Origin: Paenibacillus macerans
GTDB lineage: Bacteria > Bacillota > Bacilli > Paenibacillales > Paenibacillaceae
NCBI RefSeq assembly: GCF_023715465.1
Contig: NZ_JAMBOE010000015.1
Span: 1 to 64,000 of the forward strand
Length of the DNA: 64,000 bases
Direction of reading: 5' to 3'
Part shown: positions 42,962 through 51,826 of the stretch, in pieces
Layout: each line of letters opens with the position of its first letter
Position numbering within the stretch: the first letter of the stretch is position 1
Program-made: the position numbers and the translations under genes
The notes under the pieces: model-generated
Told to the model about the DNA's origin: nothing
Database searches by the model: none
Seen by the model: the letters and a program-made list of their open reading frames with translations, nothing else

Positions 42962-44230
42962 TTAACGTTTGATTTCCGTCTCGCCCTTATTCAATTTCAA
43001 ATCCGTATGGCTGAGGAAGCCGATCACTCTGTCGGTATCCTGCGCCAGGTACTGCCAATCCGCTTTGTTCTTCTCCCATTCGGAAAGCGTAAAGAAACGA
43101 ATTTCCGCCACGACCTCGTTCGTATCGGTTTTGATAAACCAGAGATGCTCGTTTTTATCCGATTTGGTGTCGATCGTCACATTGCCGCGCCATTCCTTCG
43201 GGAAATTGAAATAAAAGCGGCCGGCCATATCCATATACTGCTGCATCACGGATTTCAGACCGTCTTTTTCATCCCATTGATAATAGGTAAACAGCCAGGG
43301 GATTTCATCAAAAGAGATGTACTCCCAGCCCTTCGGCTTCTCGAGCATGCCGACTTCCAGCACGCCGTCATTATTCACGTCTCCGCTCATAATCGGATAC
43401 CCCTTCAGCGTCATATCCTGCGACGGAAGCAGGTTCACGAGTTGGCCGTGCTTCATCACGATGATGGTGGAAAAGGCCGAATGGGTCCCCACGGACGCGT
43501 CGAGAATAATCCCCTTGAGTTTCGGCGTAATATTTCCGCTCACCGCGTTGTAGTATTCGCTGACCGGATCGTTCAGCTCCAACTGGCTGAGCTGCTGAAA
43601 GGACCCTTCCGCATACTGGTAAGTCATTACCGTGGCGAACTGCTCGCGCTTCAGACTCACCACCGTAATATCCGGTTGACCGTCCTGGTTGAGATCGTCA
43701 ACCATGAAATAGTCGTAAGGCAAAGCCATCATTTTCTCAACGCTTCCATTTTTATAGGAATAAACGGTTAATCCCTTTTGCTGTTCATCGCCATCTCCCC
43801 CTCTGGAAAAACCGGCGATAATCTCCAGGTTCCCGTCCCCATTCAAATCCAGGATGTCAAACGTCTCCAATACCTGACCTTCACCGTCGAAGCGGGCCTT
43901 CAGCGCCCAGGTATCCCCCTCGCGCTCCAGGATCATGCCGTGAATCCGCACGGCTTCATCCGGCGTCTGGTAGAACACCACCGCCTCCTTGACTCCGTCA
44001 TTGTTCAGGTCGGGGGTGCGGATCGAGCTGCTGTTGCGGACGTCCCGGGGCGAGATGATTTCTCCCCCTTTTAGCTCCGATTTGATGACGCTGATCAGGG
44101 AAGCCTTATCCGAAGACAACTGCGGCGTTTCCATAAGCGATTTTGGGTCGCTGATAAAACTGCAGCCGCTCAAAACTATAAGCAAAAATAATCCCGCAAG
44201 CACGGTGCTCCATCGTTTTGCCAACATCAT
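42962..44230 (-). CDS. FG-GAP/VCBS-type repeat lipoprotein
   Basis: 422 residues. Lipobox VLSGC (C23). The body has at least four calcium-loop motifs of the FG-GAP type: DLNNDGVKEAV, DLNGDGNLEII, DLNQDGQPDIT and DVNNDGVLEVG, spaced about 50-120 residues apart, which suggests a beta-propeller. The C-terminal ~100 residues are different and rich in Trp and Lys. It should face the wall. It lies 32 bp upstream of the response regulator and about 10 bp after the ATPase gene, so it is part of one operon and may sense a ligand for the kinase. Confidence 0.8.
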   Translation of the reverse strand: MMLAKRWSTVLAGLFLLIVLSGCSFISDPKSLMETPQLSSDKASLISVIKSELKGGEIISPRDVRNSSSIRTPDLNNDGVKEAVVFYQTPDEAVRIHGMILEREGDTWALKARFDGEGQVLETFDILDLNGDGNLEIIAGFSRGGDGDEQQKGLTVYSYKNGSVEKMMALPYDYFMVDDLNQDGQPDITVVSLKREQFATVMTYQYAEGSFQQLSQLELNDPVSEYYNAVSGNITPKLKGIILDASVGTHSAFSTIIVMKHGQLVNLLPSQDMTLKGYPIMSGDVNNDGVLEVGMLEKPKGWEYISFDEIPWLFTYYQWDEKDGLKSVMQQYMDMAGRFYFNFPKEWRGNVTIDTKSDKNEHLWFIKTDTNEVVAEIRFFTLSEWEKNKADWQYLAQDTDRVIGFLSHTDLKLNKGETEIKR

Positions 44231-44240
44231 ATCACTCTTT

Positions 44241-44975
44241 TCATGCCAAATCGATCAACCTTTTCTCATCCGGCAGAAGCCTTCTTCCGGAAACGTCGAT
44301 TTTAAGCTCTCCATCGCGAATGCCCCATATACGGGTGCAGAAGCGTTCGGCCAAGTCCAGCGGCAGCGCCGCCACGACGATTTTGTCCTGCTCTTTGCAA
44401 AGCCCCTTCAGCGTGTCCAATACGCGCTCGGCCGACTTCGGATCCAGCCCGACCACCGGCTCGTCCGCCGCGATAAAACCGGCGCCGTGCACAAGCGCCC
44501 GGCAGATGGCCACACGCTGGCGTTCCCCGCCGCTCAGCTTGCCGGCTTTCACATGGGCTTTGTCCAGCAGGCCGAACTTCTCCAGCTCGTCCATCGCGCC
44601 CATATAATCGTCCGAGCGCACCATGCCGGTCAGGCGGCGCAGCAGCGGCGTTTGCCCGGCTTGTCCGATCAGGACGTTTTTAAGCGCCGTTTTCTCGGGG
44701 AACAGCGAAGGGTTTTGCTCCAGGTATGCGCATTTGGAGCGGTACTTCTGCGTGCCGCTGCCTCCGCCGCTAATGACCTGATCGCCGTCCCACGTATAAT
44801 CCCCGCGATTCCAGCGCTCCCGCAGCGCCAGGCAGCGCAGCAGGGTGCTTTTGCCGCTGCCGCTGGACCCCACCACGCCGATCATTTCCCCGGCTTCAAA
44901 CTGGACGGTAATGTCGCGAAGCACTTTTTTCTTATTCCCATCCACCGATTTGTGCAAGTGGTTCACTCTGATCAT
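44241..44975 (-). CDS. Orphan PhnC-like ABC ATPase lacking the switch histidine
   Basis: 244 residues with Walker A GSSGSGKST (36-44), a Q-loop with YLEQNPSLFPEKTA, signature KLSGGERQR (146-154) and Walker B GFIAADEPVVGLDP (E172). The general layout resembles phosphonate ATPases (PhnC). The segment where the switch histidine belongs reads VVAALPLDLAERF and contains no histidine, so ATP hydrolysis may be altered. No permease or binding protein of phosphonate type is adjacent. It is the first gene of the block leading into the lipoprotein and two-component genes. The ATG follows AAAAGGAG. Confidence 0.82.
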   Translation of the reverse strand: MIRVNHLHKSVDGNKKKVLRDITVQFEAGEMIGVVGSSGSGKSTLLRCLALRERWNRGDYTWDGDQVISGGGSGTQKYRSKCAYLEQNPSLFPEKTALKNVLIGQAGQTPLLRRLTGMVRSDDYMGAMDELEKFGLLDKAHVKAGKLSGGERQRVAICRALVHGAGFIAADEPVVGLDPKSAERVLDTLKGLCKEQDKIVVAALPLDLAERFCTRIWGIRDGELKIDVSGRRLLPDEKRLIDLA

Positions 44976-45182
44976 TGTCCGATTCTCCTTTTGAACAGTG
45001 CCATTAGCTTATTCTCTACCCTTAAGTGTATTGGAAAAGCCAACGAAAATCCATTACAGCATCTTAATATTTGTAAACAAAAGAAAAATCGCCAATAATA
45101 ATTGATGATTTATAGTAGACAATCCCCCGTTAAACAAGCCATAATGAATTTGTATGCAAAGATTTCTGGGAGGTATCTTGTC

Positions 45183-46100
45183 ATGGCATATGATGTGAAG
45201 GTAGATTACTCTCTGGTCTACGAACTGCTCAGCAGCTTCATGATATATACGACGCGAAAATGGGTGAACAATCTCGATGTCGGCGCGGAATGGATCGAGG
45301 AGATTCAGAACCGCTTCAATCCGGAGGTCAGACAACAGTTCGCGGAAGCCGCCGGATTCCCTTTTTCCGATTACGACGTATTGTTTGTTTGGATTTTGGA
45401 ACGCGGGACGACGGATGATGTTCCCGCCTTTTTGAACGAGTTGGCCGAAGCCGATGCAAATGCGCTATGGCAGAAAACAAAATCCTATATTCCCGATGTG
45501 ACTTGTGAGACAATCGTGCGGATTCGCGACAATTACATCCGTTTGTTAAAAACGTGGCATCAGGTGTATTTTCACGACGTGCAGCCGCAGTTGCTCCCTC
45601 TCTTGGAAGAAGACGCGGCGGAGAAAAACGCGCTGCTCCAAAAAATGGATACCGACGCGCTGATCGAATACGCTTCCGGCGGTCTTGTGCTGGAGCCGCA
45701 AAAGCCTGTTTCCCAAGTGGTTCTGACGCCGTCGACGCATTTCCGGCCGATCAATACATACGTCTTCTACCGCGATGTCCTGTTTATTCAATACCCGCTG
45801 GACATCCCGGAAGTGGACGAGGATGAGCCGCCGGTCGTGCTGAAGCGTCTGACCCGGGCGCTCGCCAAGCCCGAGCGGCTGCGGCTTCTCCGCTATGTGG
45901 CGGACGAACCGAAATCGATCTACGAAATGCTGCATGACTTGAACGAAAGCAAAGAGGATTTGATGCATGACCTCATGCGGCTTCGGGTGGCCGGACTGCT
46001 GCGCATCCATCTGGTCGATCAGGATAACGAAAAGTTCAGCATCCGCCCGGACGGCGCCGCCGAGCTGCAGATTTTCCTGGAGTCTTATATCCGTTTGTAA
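45183..46100 (+). CDS. ArsR-type winged-helix protein with DUF5937-like N-terminus
   Basis: 305 residues. The N-terminal ~210 residues (VDYSLVYELLSSFMIYTTRKW) resemble regulators with a DUF5937-like region and hold no catalytic motif I recognise. The C-terminal ~90 residues form a winged helix (LTRALAKPERLRLLRYVADEPKSIYEM, then LMRLRVAGLLRIHLVDQDNEKFSIRP). It is probably a DNA-binding regulator with an unknown ligand. The start follows GGGAGG at nine bases; upstream in-frame ATGs at 45102 lack a site. The HAD gene follows 48 bp later. Confidence 0.7.
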   Translation: MAYDVKVDYSLVYELLSSFMIYTTRKWVNNLDVGAEWIEEIQNRFNPEVRQQFAEAAGFPFSDYDVLFVWILERGTTDDVPAFLNELAEADANALWQKTKSYIPDVTCETIVRIRDNYIRLLKTWHQVYFHDVQPQLLPLLEEDAAEKNALLQKMDTDALIEYASGGLVLEPQKPVSQVVLTPSTHFRPINTYVFYRDVLFIQYPLDIPEVDEDEPPVVLKRLTRALAKPERLRLLRYVADEPKSIYEMLHDLNESKEDLMHDLMRLRVAGLLRIHLVDQDNEKFSIRPDGAAELQIFLESYIRL

Positions 46101-46148
46101 TGCAGGCGGCAGCAGAGAGAGTTTGATTGGATAAAGGAGTGACCTGCT

Positions 46149-46919
46149 GTGAACACGCGGACCAAGCGTCAGCACCTTATTTTTGATCTTGACGATACTT
46201 TGATTTATTGCAATAAATATTTCGATTTGATCCTGGAGCAATTTGCCGAACTTCTCGCCGATTGGTTTAACGATAGTCCAGTCACCGCCGCGGAAATCCG
46301 CGACAAGCAGATTGAAATCGATGTGGCCGGCGTGCATCAAATCGGCTTTGCCAGCTCCCATTTTCCGGAGTCGCTCGTCGAAACGTACCGCTATTTTTGC
46401 CGCATCTATAACCGCAAGGCGTTACCGGAAGAAGAACAGCGGCTGATGCGGATGGGGCTCAGCGTATACGAATATCCGGTCGAGCCTTATCCCGGCATGG
46501 TCGAAACGCTGAATCTGCTCCGCAGCCAGGGGCATGAGCTCTTGTTATACACCGGGGGCGAGGCCGCGATTCAACAGCGGAAGATCGACCAGATGAAGCT
46601 GGCCGAGTTTTTTGAAGCCCGCATCTATATCCGCCAACACAAAAACGCGGAAGCGCTGGAGGAAATTTTGCGCTCGCGCGGTTTCGACCGGACCAGCACC
46701 TGGATGATCGGGAACAGTCTGCGCACCGATGTGATGCCCGCCCTATCCGCCGGAATCAACGCCGTTTACATCAAAATTCCAAATGAATGGCTGTATAACA
46801 TCGTTGAGCTGCAGCAGGAGAGCAATTCGGACATGCATACGGTGTCCTCGCTCGAGGAAGTGCCGCGGATCATTTTTGATCACATCCATCAGATGAAACG
46901 GCAAAAACGGACCCTATAA
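46149..46919 (+). CDS. HAD-family phosphohydrolase
   Basis: 256 residues. HAD motif I is IFDLDDTLIY (nucleophile and acid Asp), motif II is LLLYTGGE (Thr), and motifs III/IV lie in the stretch ending TWMIGNSLRTDVMPALSAG. A helical cap (about 20-110) makes it a C1-cap type, resembling phosphoglycolate or nucleotide phosphatases. The substrate is unknown. The GTG start follows AAAGGAG. Its last codons form part of the terminator stem. Confidence 0.88.
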   Translation: MNTRTKRQHLIFDLDDTLIYCNKYFDLILEQFAELLADWFNDSPVTAAEIRDKQIEIDVAGVHQIGFASSHFPESLVETYRYFCRIYNRKALPEEEQRLMRMGLSVYEYPVEPYPGMVETLNLLRSQGHELLLYTGGEAAIQQRKIDQMKLAEFFEARIYIRQHKNAEALEEILRSRGFDRTSTWMIGNSLRTDVMPALSAGINAVYIKIPNEWLYNIVELQQESNSDMHTVSSLEEVPRIIFDHIHQMKRQKRTL

Positions 46920-46932
46920 CAAGGTCCGTTTT
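46904..46932 (+). terminator. Terminator overlapping the HAD gene stop
   Basis: AAAACGGACC pairs with GGTCCGTTTT; the left arm is coding sequence and the stop codon lies in the loop. Confidence 0.85.
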
Positions 46933-46977
46933 GTTGTTCAGAAACACGTCTCACCTACCGGGTCCCTGATCACCCAC

Positions 46978-47160
46978 TGAAATAAAGGTGATTTTGGGCC
47001 TTATTTGGGCGACATTGTGTTTTTTTTGATAAAATAGAGGAACAAAATGTGCTTATTTCCCTTGGGGACCGTAAAATTCCCTGCATATTCCGCCTCCACC
47101 CCAAAATAAGGCCCCAAAAGCCCCTTATTTTTCCTATAGTCGCGTAGTCCCCCAAATAAG
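46978..47160. repeat. Intergenic hairpin repeat R2, copy A
   Basis: Near-inverted arms lie at 46992-47009 (TTTTGGGCCTTATTTGGG) and 47100-47119. Inside is the shared module AAATAGAGGAACAAAATGTG and CTTATTTCC (47032-47060), also found in copy B at 49.88 kb. The remainder of the 46933-47403 gap shows no gene. Confidence 0.65.
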
Positions 47161-47320
47161 CCCCTTTTTTGGCGGATTCGCTCGCCCACATCGGCTGCCG
47201 CCAGGTTCCCCGCTCCTCTTTCCCTGCCGGCACATCAGTCCCAACCCCCTGCCCCCCTGAACGAGAGGGATAATCGTGCAAAGGAAGCAGGCAAACTGCC
47301 GTTTGGTTTTCTAGGTGCAT

Positions 47321-47355
47321 AAAAAAAGCCCCTCAGTTCTTTTAAACTGAAGGGC
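47321..47355 (-). terminator. Terminator of topB
   Basis: GCCCcTCAGTT pairs with AACTGAaGGGC; on the minus strand it is followed by TTTTTTTATG. Confidence 0.85.
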
Positions 47356-47403
47356 ATTATTTGTCGCGTTTTTTTTCTCTTCAACCCGGCCTCACAGAAG
47401 TGA

Positions 47404-49710
47404 TTATGTGTTGGATGAGGCCGCCGTACTGTCGGCCTGCTCCAGCGCGAGCTTTCCGGTATTGCGGTCGGCGAGAGCGATCCTTGCCTTTACCTCTCCG
47501 CCCGCTTGTTTGAACGTTAACAGCTGGGTCTGGCCTTTGGCCAGGAGCGCGCTTAGCATCGAAGCGGAAATTTTCTTCCCGCTGAACTCCTTCCAAATCA
47601 CAAAGCCGCAGCCCTGTTTGTAATGCGTGCAGCCGTAACCTTTGCGGCCTTCGATGATCTGGCCGCCGCAGCCTTCGCGCGGGCACGGCGCGAGAGGCTG
47701 CAGACCCGGGCCGGCCGCTGGCTTGGCTGCGGAGCCTGGCGGAGCCGCCGCTTTGGTTGTGCCGCCCTCTCCTCCGCCCGCCGCCTTGGCGGAGCGGGTT
47801 GTCGGGCCGGATTTTGCGGCTTTGCCGCGCCCGCGCCCCGCGGTTTTTCCCTCGCCTTCCGTGCCGAACAAGGCGGAGTCCGCTTTTTGCTGCGTACGTA
47901 CCTTATCGATGATCGACACCGTAAACCGCCGCACATTGTCCATGAACTTGTCTGGTGTGGCTTCCCCCCGGGAAATTTGGTACAGCCGTCTCTCCCATTG
48001 GCCGGTCATTTCCGGAGAAGTCAGCAGTTCAACGCCGGCGCGGCGGATCAGTTCCACAGCCGTCCGGCCTTTTTGCGTAACGGTGATTTTTTTGCCCTGC
48101 ATCGTGATGTAGCCGACTTTTTTCAGCCGCTCGATCGTCGCCGCACGGGTGGCCGGCGTGCCAAGTCCGGCATCCTTCATCACTTCGCGCAGCTCCTCGT
48201 TCTCAAGCTGCTTGCCCGCGCTTTCCATCGCTTTGAGCAGCGTTCCTTCGGTATAATGCTTCGGCGGCTGGGTCGCTTTCTCCTTAACCTGTGCGTCCGC
48301 GCAGTAAGCCGGCAGATTCCGGTCGATTTGAAACGGCTCGCTGACCAGTTCCTCGGCTTCTTCCTCTTCGTCCTTTTTCTTGCCGCGCCCGTTCGGTTTT
48401 GAGGCCTCGTCGCCGGGAAGACACACTTTCCACCCCAGGGAAAGCAGCTCCTTTACATTCGTTTTGAACGTCTCACCCTCCACCTCGGTCAACACGGTAT
48501 GCTGCTTGTACTCGGCCGGCGGATAAAAATGCGCCAGAAACCGGCGGACGACGAGATCGTACACGTTCTGCTCCTCTTTGCTTAAATTGCCCGGCCGTTT
48601 TAGCGTGGGCAAAATCGCATGGTGATCTTCCACGCGGGCCGGGTTGCAGACGGATTTGTTGCCGACATGCACCAGCTTCGGATTGCCGCCCTCGGCCAAT
48701 GTCTGATACGGCGTTGATTTGAGCATATGAAGTACTTTGTGCATGCCGTCGATATTTTGTTCCGTCACATAGTTGGAGCTTGTCCGCGGATAAGAAATGA
48801 CCTTATGCCGCTCGTACAGCCCCTGCGCCAGATCAAGCGTTTTTTTGGCGGAATAGCCGTATTTGGCGTTGGCCTCCCGCTGCAGCAGCGTCAGATCGTA
48901 CAGCTTGTACGGATATTCTTTCGTTTCTTTGACTTCGTATTCGGCGACGCGGCCCGTTTTTCCCCGCACCTTGTCGGCAATCTTCGCCGCCTTCTCCGCA
49001 TCGGTGAGACGGTCTCCCTGCCATGTTCCCATGTATTTACGGGCTTCCTGCTCAAATACCGCCTTGATTTCGTAATACGTCAGCGAATCGAAATTTTCGA
49101 TCTCTTTCTGCCGGTCGTAGATGAGCGCCAGCACCGGGGTCTGCACCCGGCCGACGGACAGCAGCTCGCGATGCTTTGTTGTGAACGCCCGCGTAGCGTT
49201 CATGCCGATCAGCCAATCGGCCTCGCTGCGCGCCCTGGCGGCGAGCGTCAAATTTTCGAACTCCACGGCCTCATGCAGCTCCGCGAAGCCCTTGGCGATG
49301 CTCTCACTGGTCAAGTCGGAGATCCACAGCCGTTTGACCGGCTGGGACAAGCGCAGCTGCTGCTGGATCAAAGCGAAAATATACTGCCCCTCGCGCGCAG
49401 CGTCGCACGCGTTGACGATCTGGCCGCAGCGCTTGGCCAGCTCGCCGATCGTCTTCAATTGATCTTTGGTTCTCGGGTTCGGCACGATTTTAAACCGTTC
49501 CGGCATGATCGGCAAATCGCCGAAATTCCATCGTTTATACTTGTCGTCATAGGCGTCAGGTTCGGCAAGTTCGAGCAGATGGCCGATCGCCCACGTGATG
49601 ATGTACCGTTCCCCTTCCAGATAGGATCGATTATTTTTCGCTTTCGGTTCGATGACGGCGGCGATCGTCCGCCCCATATCCGGTTTTTCGGCAATCACGA
49701 GCGTTTTCAT
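47404..49710 (-). CDS. topB: DNA topoisomerase III (type IA)
   Basis: 768 residues. The Toprim domain begins TLVIAEKPDMGRTIA. The catalytic tyrosine is in VISYPRTSSNYV, and the SVGRVQTPVLALIYDR strand is conserved. After about residue 640 comes a low-complexity Gly/Ala/Lys/Pro linker, then a topoisomerase zinc finger (CPREGC, CTHYKQGC) and a short repeat domain with ISASMLSALLAKGQT. It decatenates and relaxes underwound DNA. The start after AGAGGGA at 11 bases is inferred from homology; the frame runs to 49782. Confidence 0.93.
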   Translation of the reverse strand: MKTLVIAEKPDMGRTIAAVIEPKAKNNRSYLEGERYIITWAIGHLLELAEPDAYDDKYKRWNFGDLPIMPERFKIVPNPRTKDQLKTIGELAKRCGQIVNACDAAREGQYIFALIQQQLRLSQPVKRLWISDLTSESIAKGFAELHEAVEFENLTLAARARSEADWLIGMNATRAFTTKHRELLSVGRVQTPVLALIYDRQKEIENFDSLTYYEIKAVFEQEARKYMGTWQGDRLTDAEKAAKIADKVRGKTGRVAEYEVKETKEYPYKLYDLTLLQREANAKYGYSAKKTLDLAQGLYERHKVISYPRTSSNYVTEQNIDGMHKVLHMLKSTPYQTLAEGGNPKLVHVGNKSVCNPARVEDHHAILPTLKRPGNLSKEEQNVYDLVVRRFLAHFYPPAEYKQHTVLTEVEGETFKTNVKELLSLGWKVCLPGDEASKPNGRGKKKDEEEEAEELVSEPFQIDRNLPAYCADAQVKEKATQPPKHYTEGTLLKAMESAGKQLENEELREVMKDAGLGTPATRAATIERLKKVGYITMQGKKITVTQKGRTAVELIRRAGVELLTSPEMTGQWERRLYQISRGEATPDKFMDNVRRFTVSIIDKVRTQQKADSALFGTEGEGKTAGRGRGKAAKSGPTTRSAKAAGGGEGGTTKAAAPPGSAAKPAAGPGLQPLAPCPREGCGGQIIEGRKGYGCTHYKQGCGFVIWKEFSGKKISASMLSALLAKGQTQLLTFKQAGGEVKARIALADRNTGKLALEQADSTAASSNT

Positions 49711-49841
49711 GCTTGAACGTCCCTCTTTCTCTGTCTTTCCGTCTCTTTTTCTACAGGTGTCCCCTACCTTGACTTTCGCCATTCAACCAAATCATAAGCG
49801 AAACTTGCGGTGGGATGATCACCTCCGCATCGGGAGTTAAC

Positions 49842-49976
49842 GGCATTTTATGGCGTTATTTTACTGTTTTGGCCAGTCCGCGGGAAATAGAGGAATTAAA
49901 TGTCCTTATTTCTTCGGCCGCATCTTTAAAAGCCGTTATTTCCCGATTGGCTTCAAAAATAACGCCATAAAATTCC
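49842..49976. repeat. Intergenic hairpin repeat R2, copy B
   Basis: Perfect 18-bp inverted arms: ATTTTATGGCGTTATTTT at 49845-49862 and its complement at 49956-49973. The module GAAATAGAGGAATTAAATG then TCCTTATTTC (49884-49912) is shared with copy A. The rest of 49711-50067 is without a gene. Confidence 0.75.
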
Positions 49977-50067
49977 CTTAAGCCGTTTAAAAAAGCAATT
50001 TCTATACTGATAGCGACACTTTTTACCGTTATTTCAGCGCGCACCACACAAGAAAACGAGCAGCACC

Positions 50068-50097
50068 TAAAAAAGAGCCGCGCTTCGCGCAGCTCTT
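50068..50097 (-). terminator. Terminator of gltD
   Basis: AAGAGCcGCGC/GCGCaGCTCTT with a three-base loop, then TTTTTT on the minus strand. Confidence 0.85.
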
Positions 50098-50154
50098 GTA
50101 AGCTTTTACTATTATATCATAACTTTTGCTCGTAATAGAATGTTGATTTTCCAA

Positions 50155-51642
50155 TTATACCAAAACGGTCGAGCCCATCAAATATTTATCGACCTCGCGG
50201 GCGGCGGCACGGCCTTCGTTGATCGCCCAGACGACCAGGCTTTGTCCGCGGCGCATGTCGCCGGCGGCAAACACCTTATCGGCGTTTGTCTTAAATTGGC
50301 CGTATTTCGCCTTTACGTTCGTGCGGCGGTCTTTTTCCAGGCCAAGCTCATCGGCAATTGTCGATTCCGGTCCGTCGAAACCGATAGCGATCAGCGCCAG
50401 TTGCGCCGGGAACACCCGCTCCGTACCCGGAATCGGCTCATAGATTTTGCGGCCGGTTTCGTCCACGGTACGGCGGATTTGCACCGTGTGCAGCTCCTTC
50501 AAGTTGCCGTTCTCATCGCCAACAAACCGCGTCGTCATGATCGAGAACTCGCGCGGGTCGCTGCCGTACAGCGCCTTGGCTTCCTCCTGCGCATAGTCGA
50601 GCGTGTATACGTTCGGGAACTGCGGCCAAGGGTTGTTGAGCGAATCGCGCTCCAGCGGCGCCTTGGCATGCGTGCCGAACTGGGTGATGCTTCGGCAGCC
50701 GTGGCGCAGTGCCGTGGCGACGCAGTCGGAGCCCGTGTCGCCGCCGCCGATCACGATAACGTCCTTGTCTTTGGCGGACAGATACTGACCGTCCTGCAGG
50801 TCCGAATCCAAATAACTCTTGATCGTGCCGTTCAGAAAAGGCATCGCGTAATGCACACCGTTCAAATCGCTGCCTTCGATGTTGAATTCGCGCGGTTTCG
50901 TAGCGCCGCCGCACAGCACGACCGCATCGTATTCATCGACAAGCTGCTGGGCTTTAATGTCTTTGCCGATCTCCGTATTGGTGATGAATTTCACGCCTTC
51001 CGCGGCCAGCAGATCAACGCGGCGCTGCACGACCGCCTTGTCGAGCTTCATCGTCGGAATGCCGTACATCAGCAGACCGCCGATACGGTCCGAGCGTTCG
51101 TACACGGTCACTTCGTGCCCCGCTTTGTTGAGCTGCGCGGCACAGGCCAGTCCGGCCGGCCCGGAGCCGACAACGGCGACTCTACGGCCTGTCCGTTTCT
51201 CCGGAGGTTCAGGAACGACCCAACCTTCCTCAAAACCTTTGTCGATAATCGCCTGCTCGATCGTCTTGATCGTCACAGGCTGCCCGATCAGGCCGACGGT
51301 GCAGGAGCCTTCGCAAGGCGCGGGACAAATACGCCCGGTAAACTCCGGAAAATTGTTCGTTTTGTGCAAACGATCCAGCGCGTCCTTCCACAAACCGCGA
51401 TAAACGAGGTTATTCCATTCCGGGATCAAATTATGCACCGGGCAACCCGAAGTGCCGCCGGCCATGTCGATGCCCGTATGGCAATACGGCGTGCCGCAGT
51501 CCATACAGCGGGCGCCTTGCGTCTGCAATTCTTCCGCGGACATATGTTTATGAAATTCTTCCCAGTCCCGGACCCGTTCGGACGGGCTGCGATCCCCCGG
51601 AAGCTCACGTTTGAACTCCATGAATCCTGTTGGTGTAGACAT
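50155..51642 (-). CDS. gltD: Glutamate synthase small subunit GltD
   Basis: 495 residues. An N-terminal Fe-S region (CMDCGTPYCHTG then CPVHNLIPEW, and RICPAPCEGSC) precedes the flavoprotein fold with GSGPAGLACAAQL (FAD) and VIGGGDTGSDC (NADPH). It supplies electrons from NADPH for glutamate formation by the large subunit. gltA/gltB, the large subunit, is not adjacent, unlike the usual pair. The ATG is preceded by GGGGGAACG. A terminator-like hairpin sits in its leader. Confidence 0.93.
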   Translation of the reverse strand: MSTPTGFMEFKRELPGDRSPSERVRDWEEFHKHMSAEELQTQGARCMDCGTPYCHTGIDMAGGTSGCPVHNLIPEWNNLVYRGLWKDALDRLHKTNNFPEFTGRICPAPCEGSCTVGLIGQPVTIKTIEQAIIDKGFEEGWVVPEPPEKRTGRRVAVVGSGPAGLACAAQLNKAGHEVTVYERSDRIGGLLMYGIPTMKLDKAVVQRRVDLLAAEGVKFITNTEIGKDIKAQQLVDEYDAVVLCGGATKPREFNIEGSDLNGVHYAMPFLNGTIKSYLDSDLQDGQYLSAKDKDVIVIGGGDTGSDCVATALRHGCRSITQFGTHAKAPLERDSLNNPWPQFPNVYTLDYAQEEAKALYGSDPREFSIMTTRFVGDENGNLKELHTVQIRRTVDETGRKIYEPIPGTERVFPAQLALIAIGFDGPESTIADELGLEKDRRTNVKAKYGQFKTNADKVFAAGDMRRGQSLVVWAINEGRAAAREVDKYLMGSTVLV

Positions 51643-51689
51643 CTATACGTTCCCCCATCCGTGTTCTTGTCTAATGATGCTATGACTTG

Positions 51690-51736
51690 AAAAAGTCCGC
51701 TATTCACAGCCTGAAACTGATCAATGCGGACTTTTT
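51690..51736 (-). promoter_or_regulatory. Terminator-like hairpin in the gltD leader
   Basis: AAAAAGTCCGC pairs with GCGGACTTTTT across a 25-base loop, about 48 bp before the gltD start. On the minus strand it ends in TTTTTC, so it could attenuate gltD transcription. No antiterminator partner or T-box element was recognised. It could equally terminate transcripts from upstream. Confidence 0.6.
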
Positions 51737-51826
51737 AACTCTCCGTGTCAGTGTATCTTGATGTTAGCACCCGGGGGAAACGATATTAATGGATTAATCA
51801 TATGATAATTTGCATTATTCTTCACA

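Noticed and set aside
46970..47320. Short frames between the HAD gene and topB
   Set aside because: They arise from palindromic repeat R2 copy A and have no ribosome sites.
47623..48402. Ala/Arg-rich frame antisense to topB
   Set aside because: It mirrors the low-complexity linker and zinc-finger part of topoisomerase III.
50140..51690. 516-residue open frame antisense to gltD
   Set aside because: gltD is certain on the other strand; no family motif or ribosome site in this frame.
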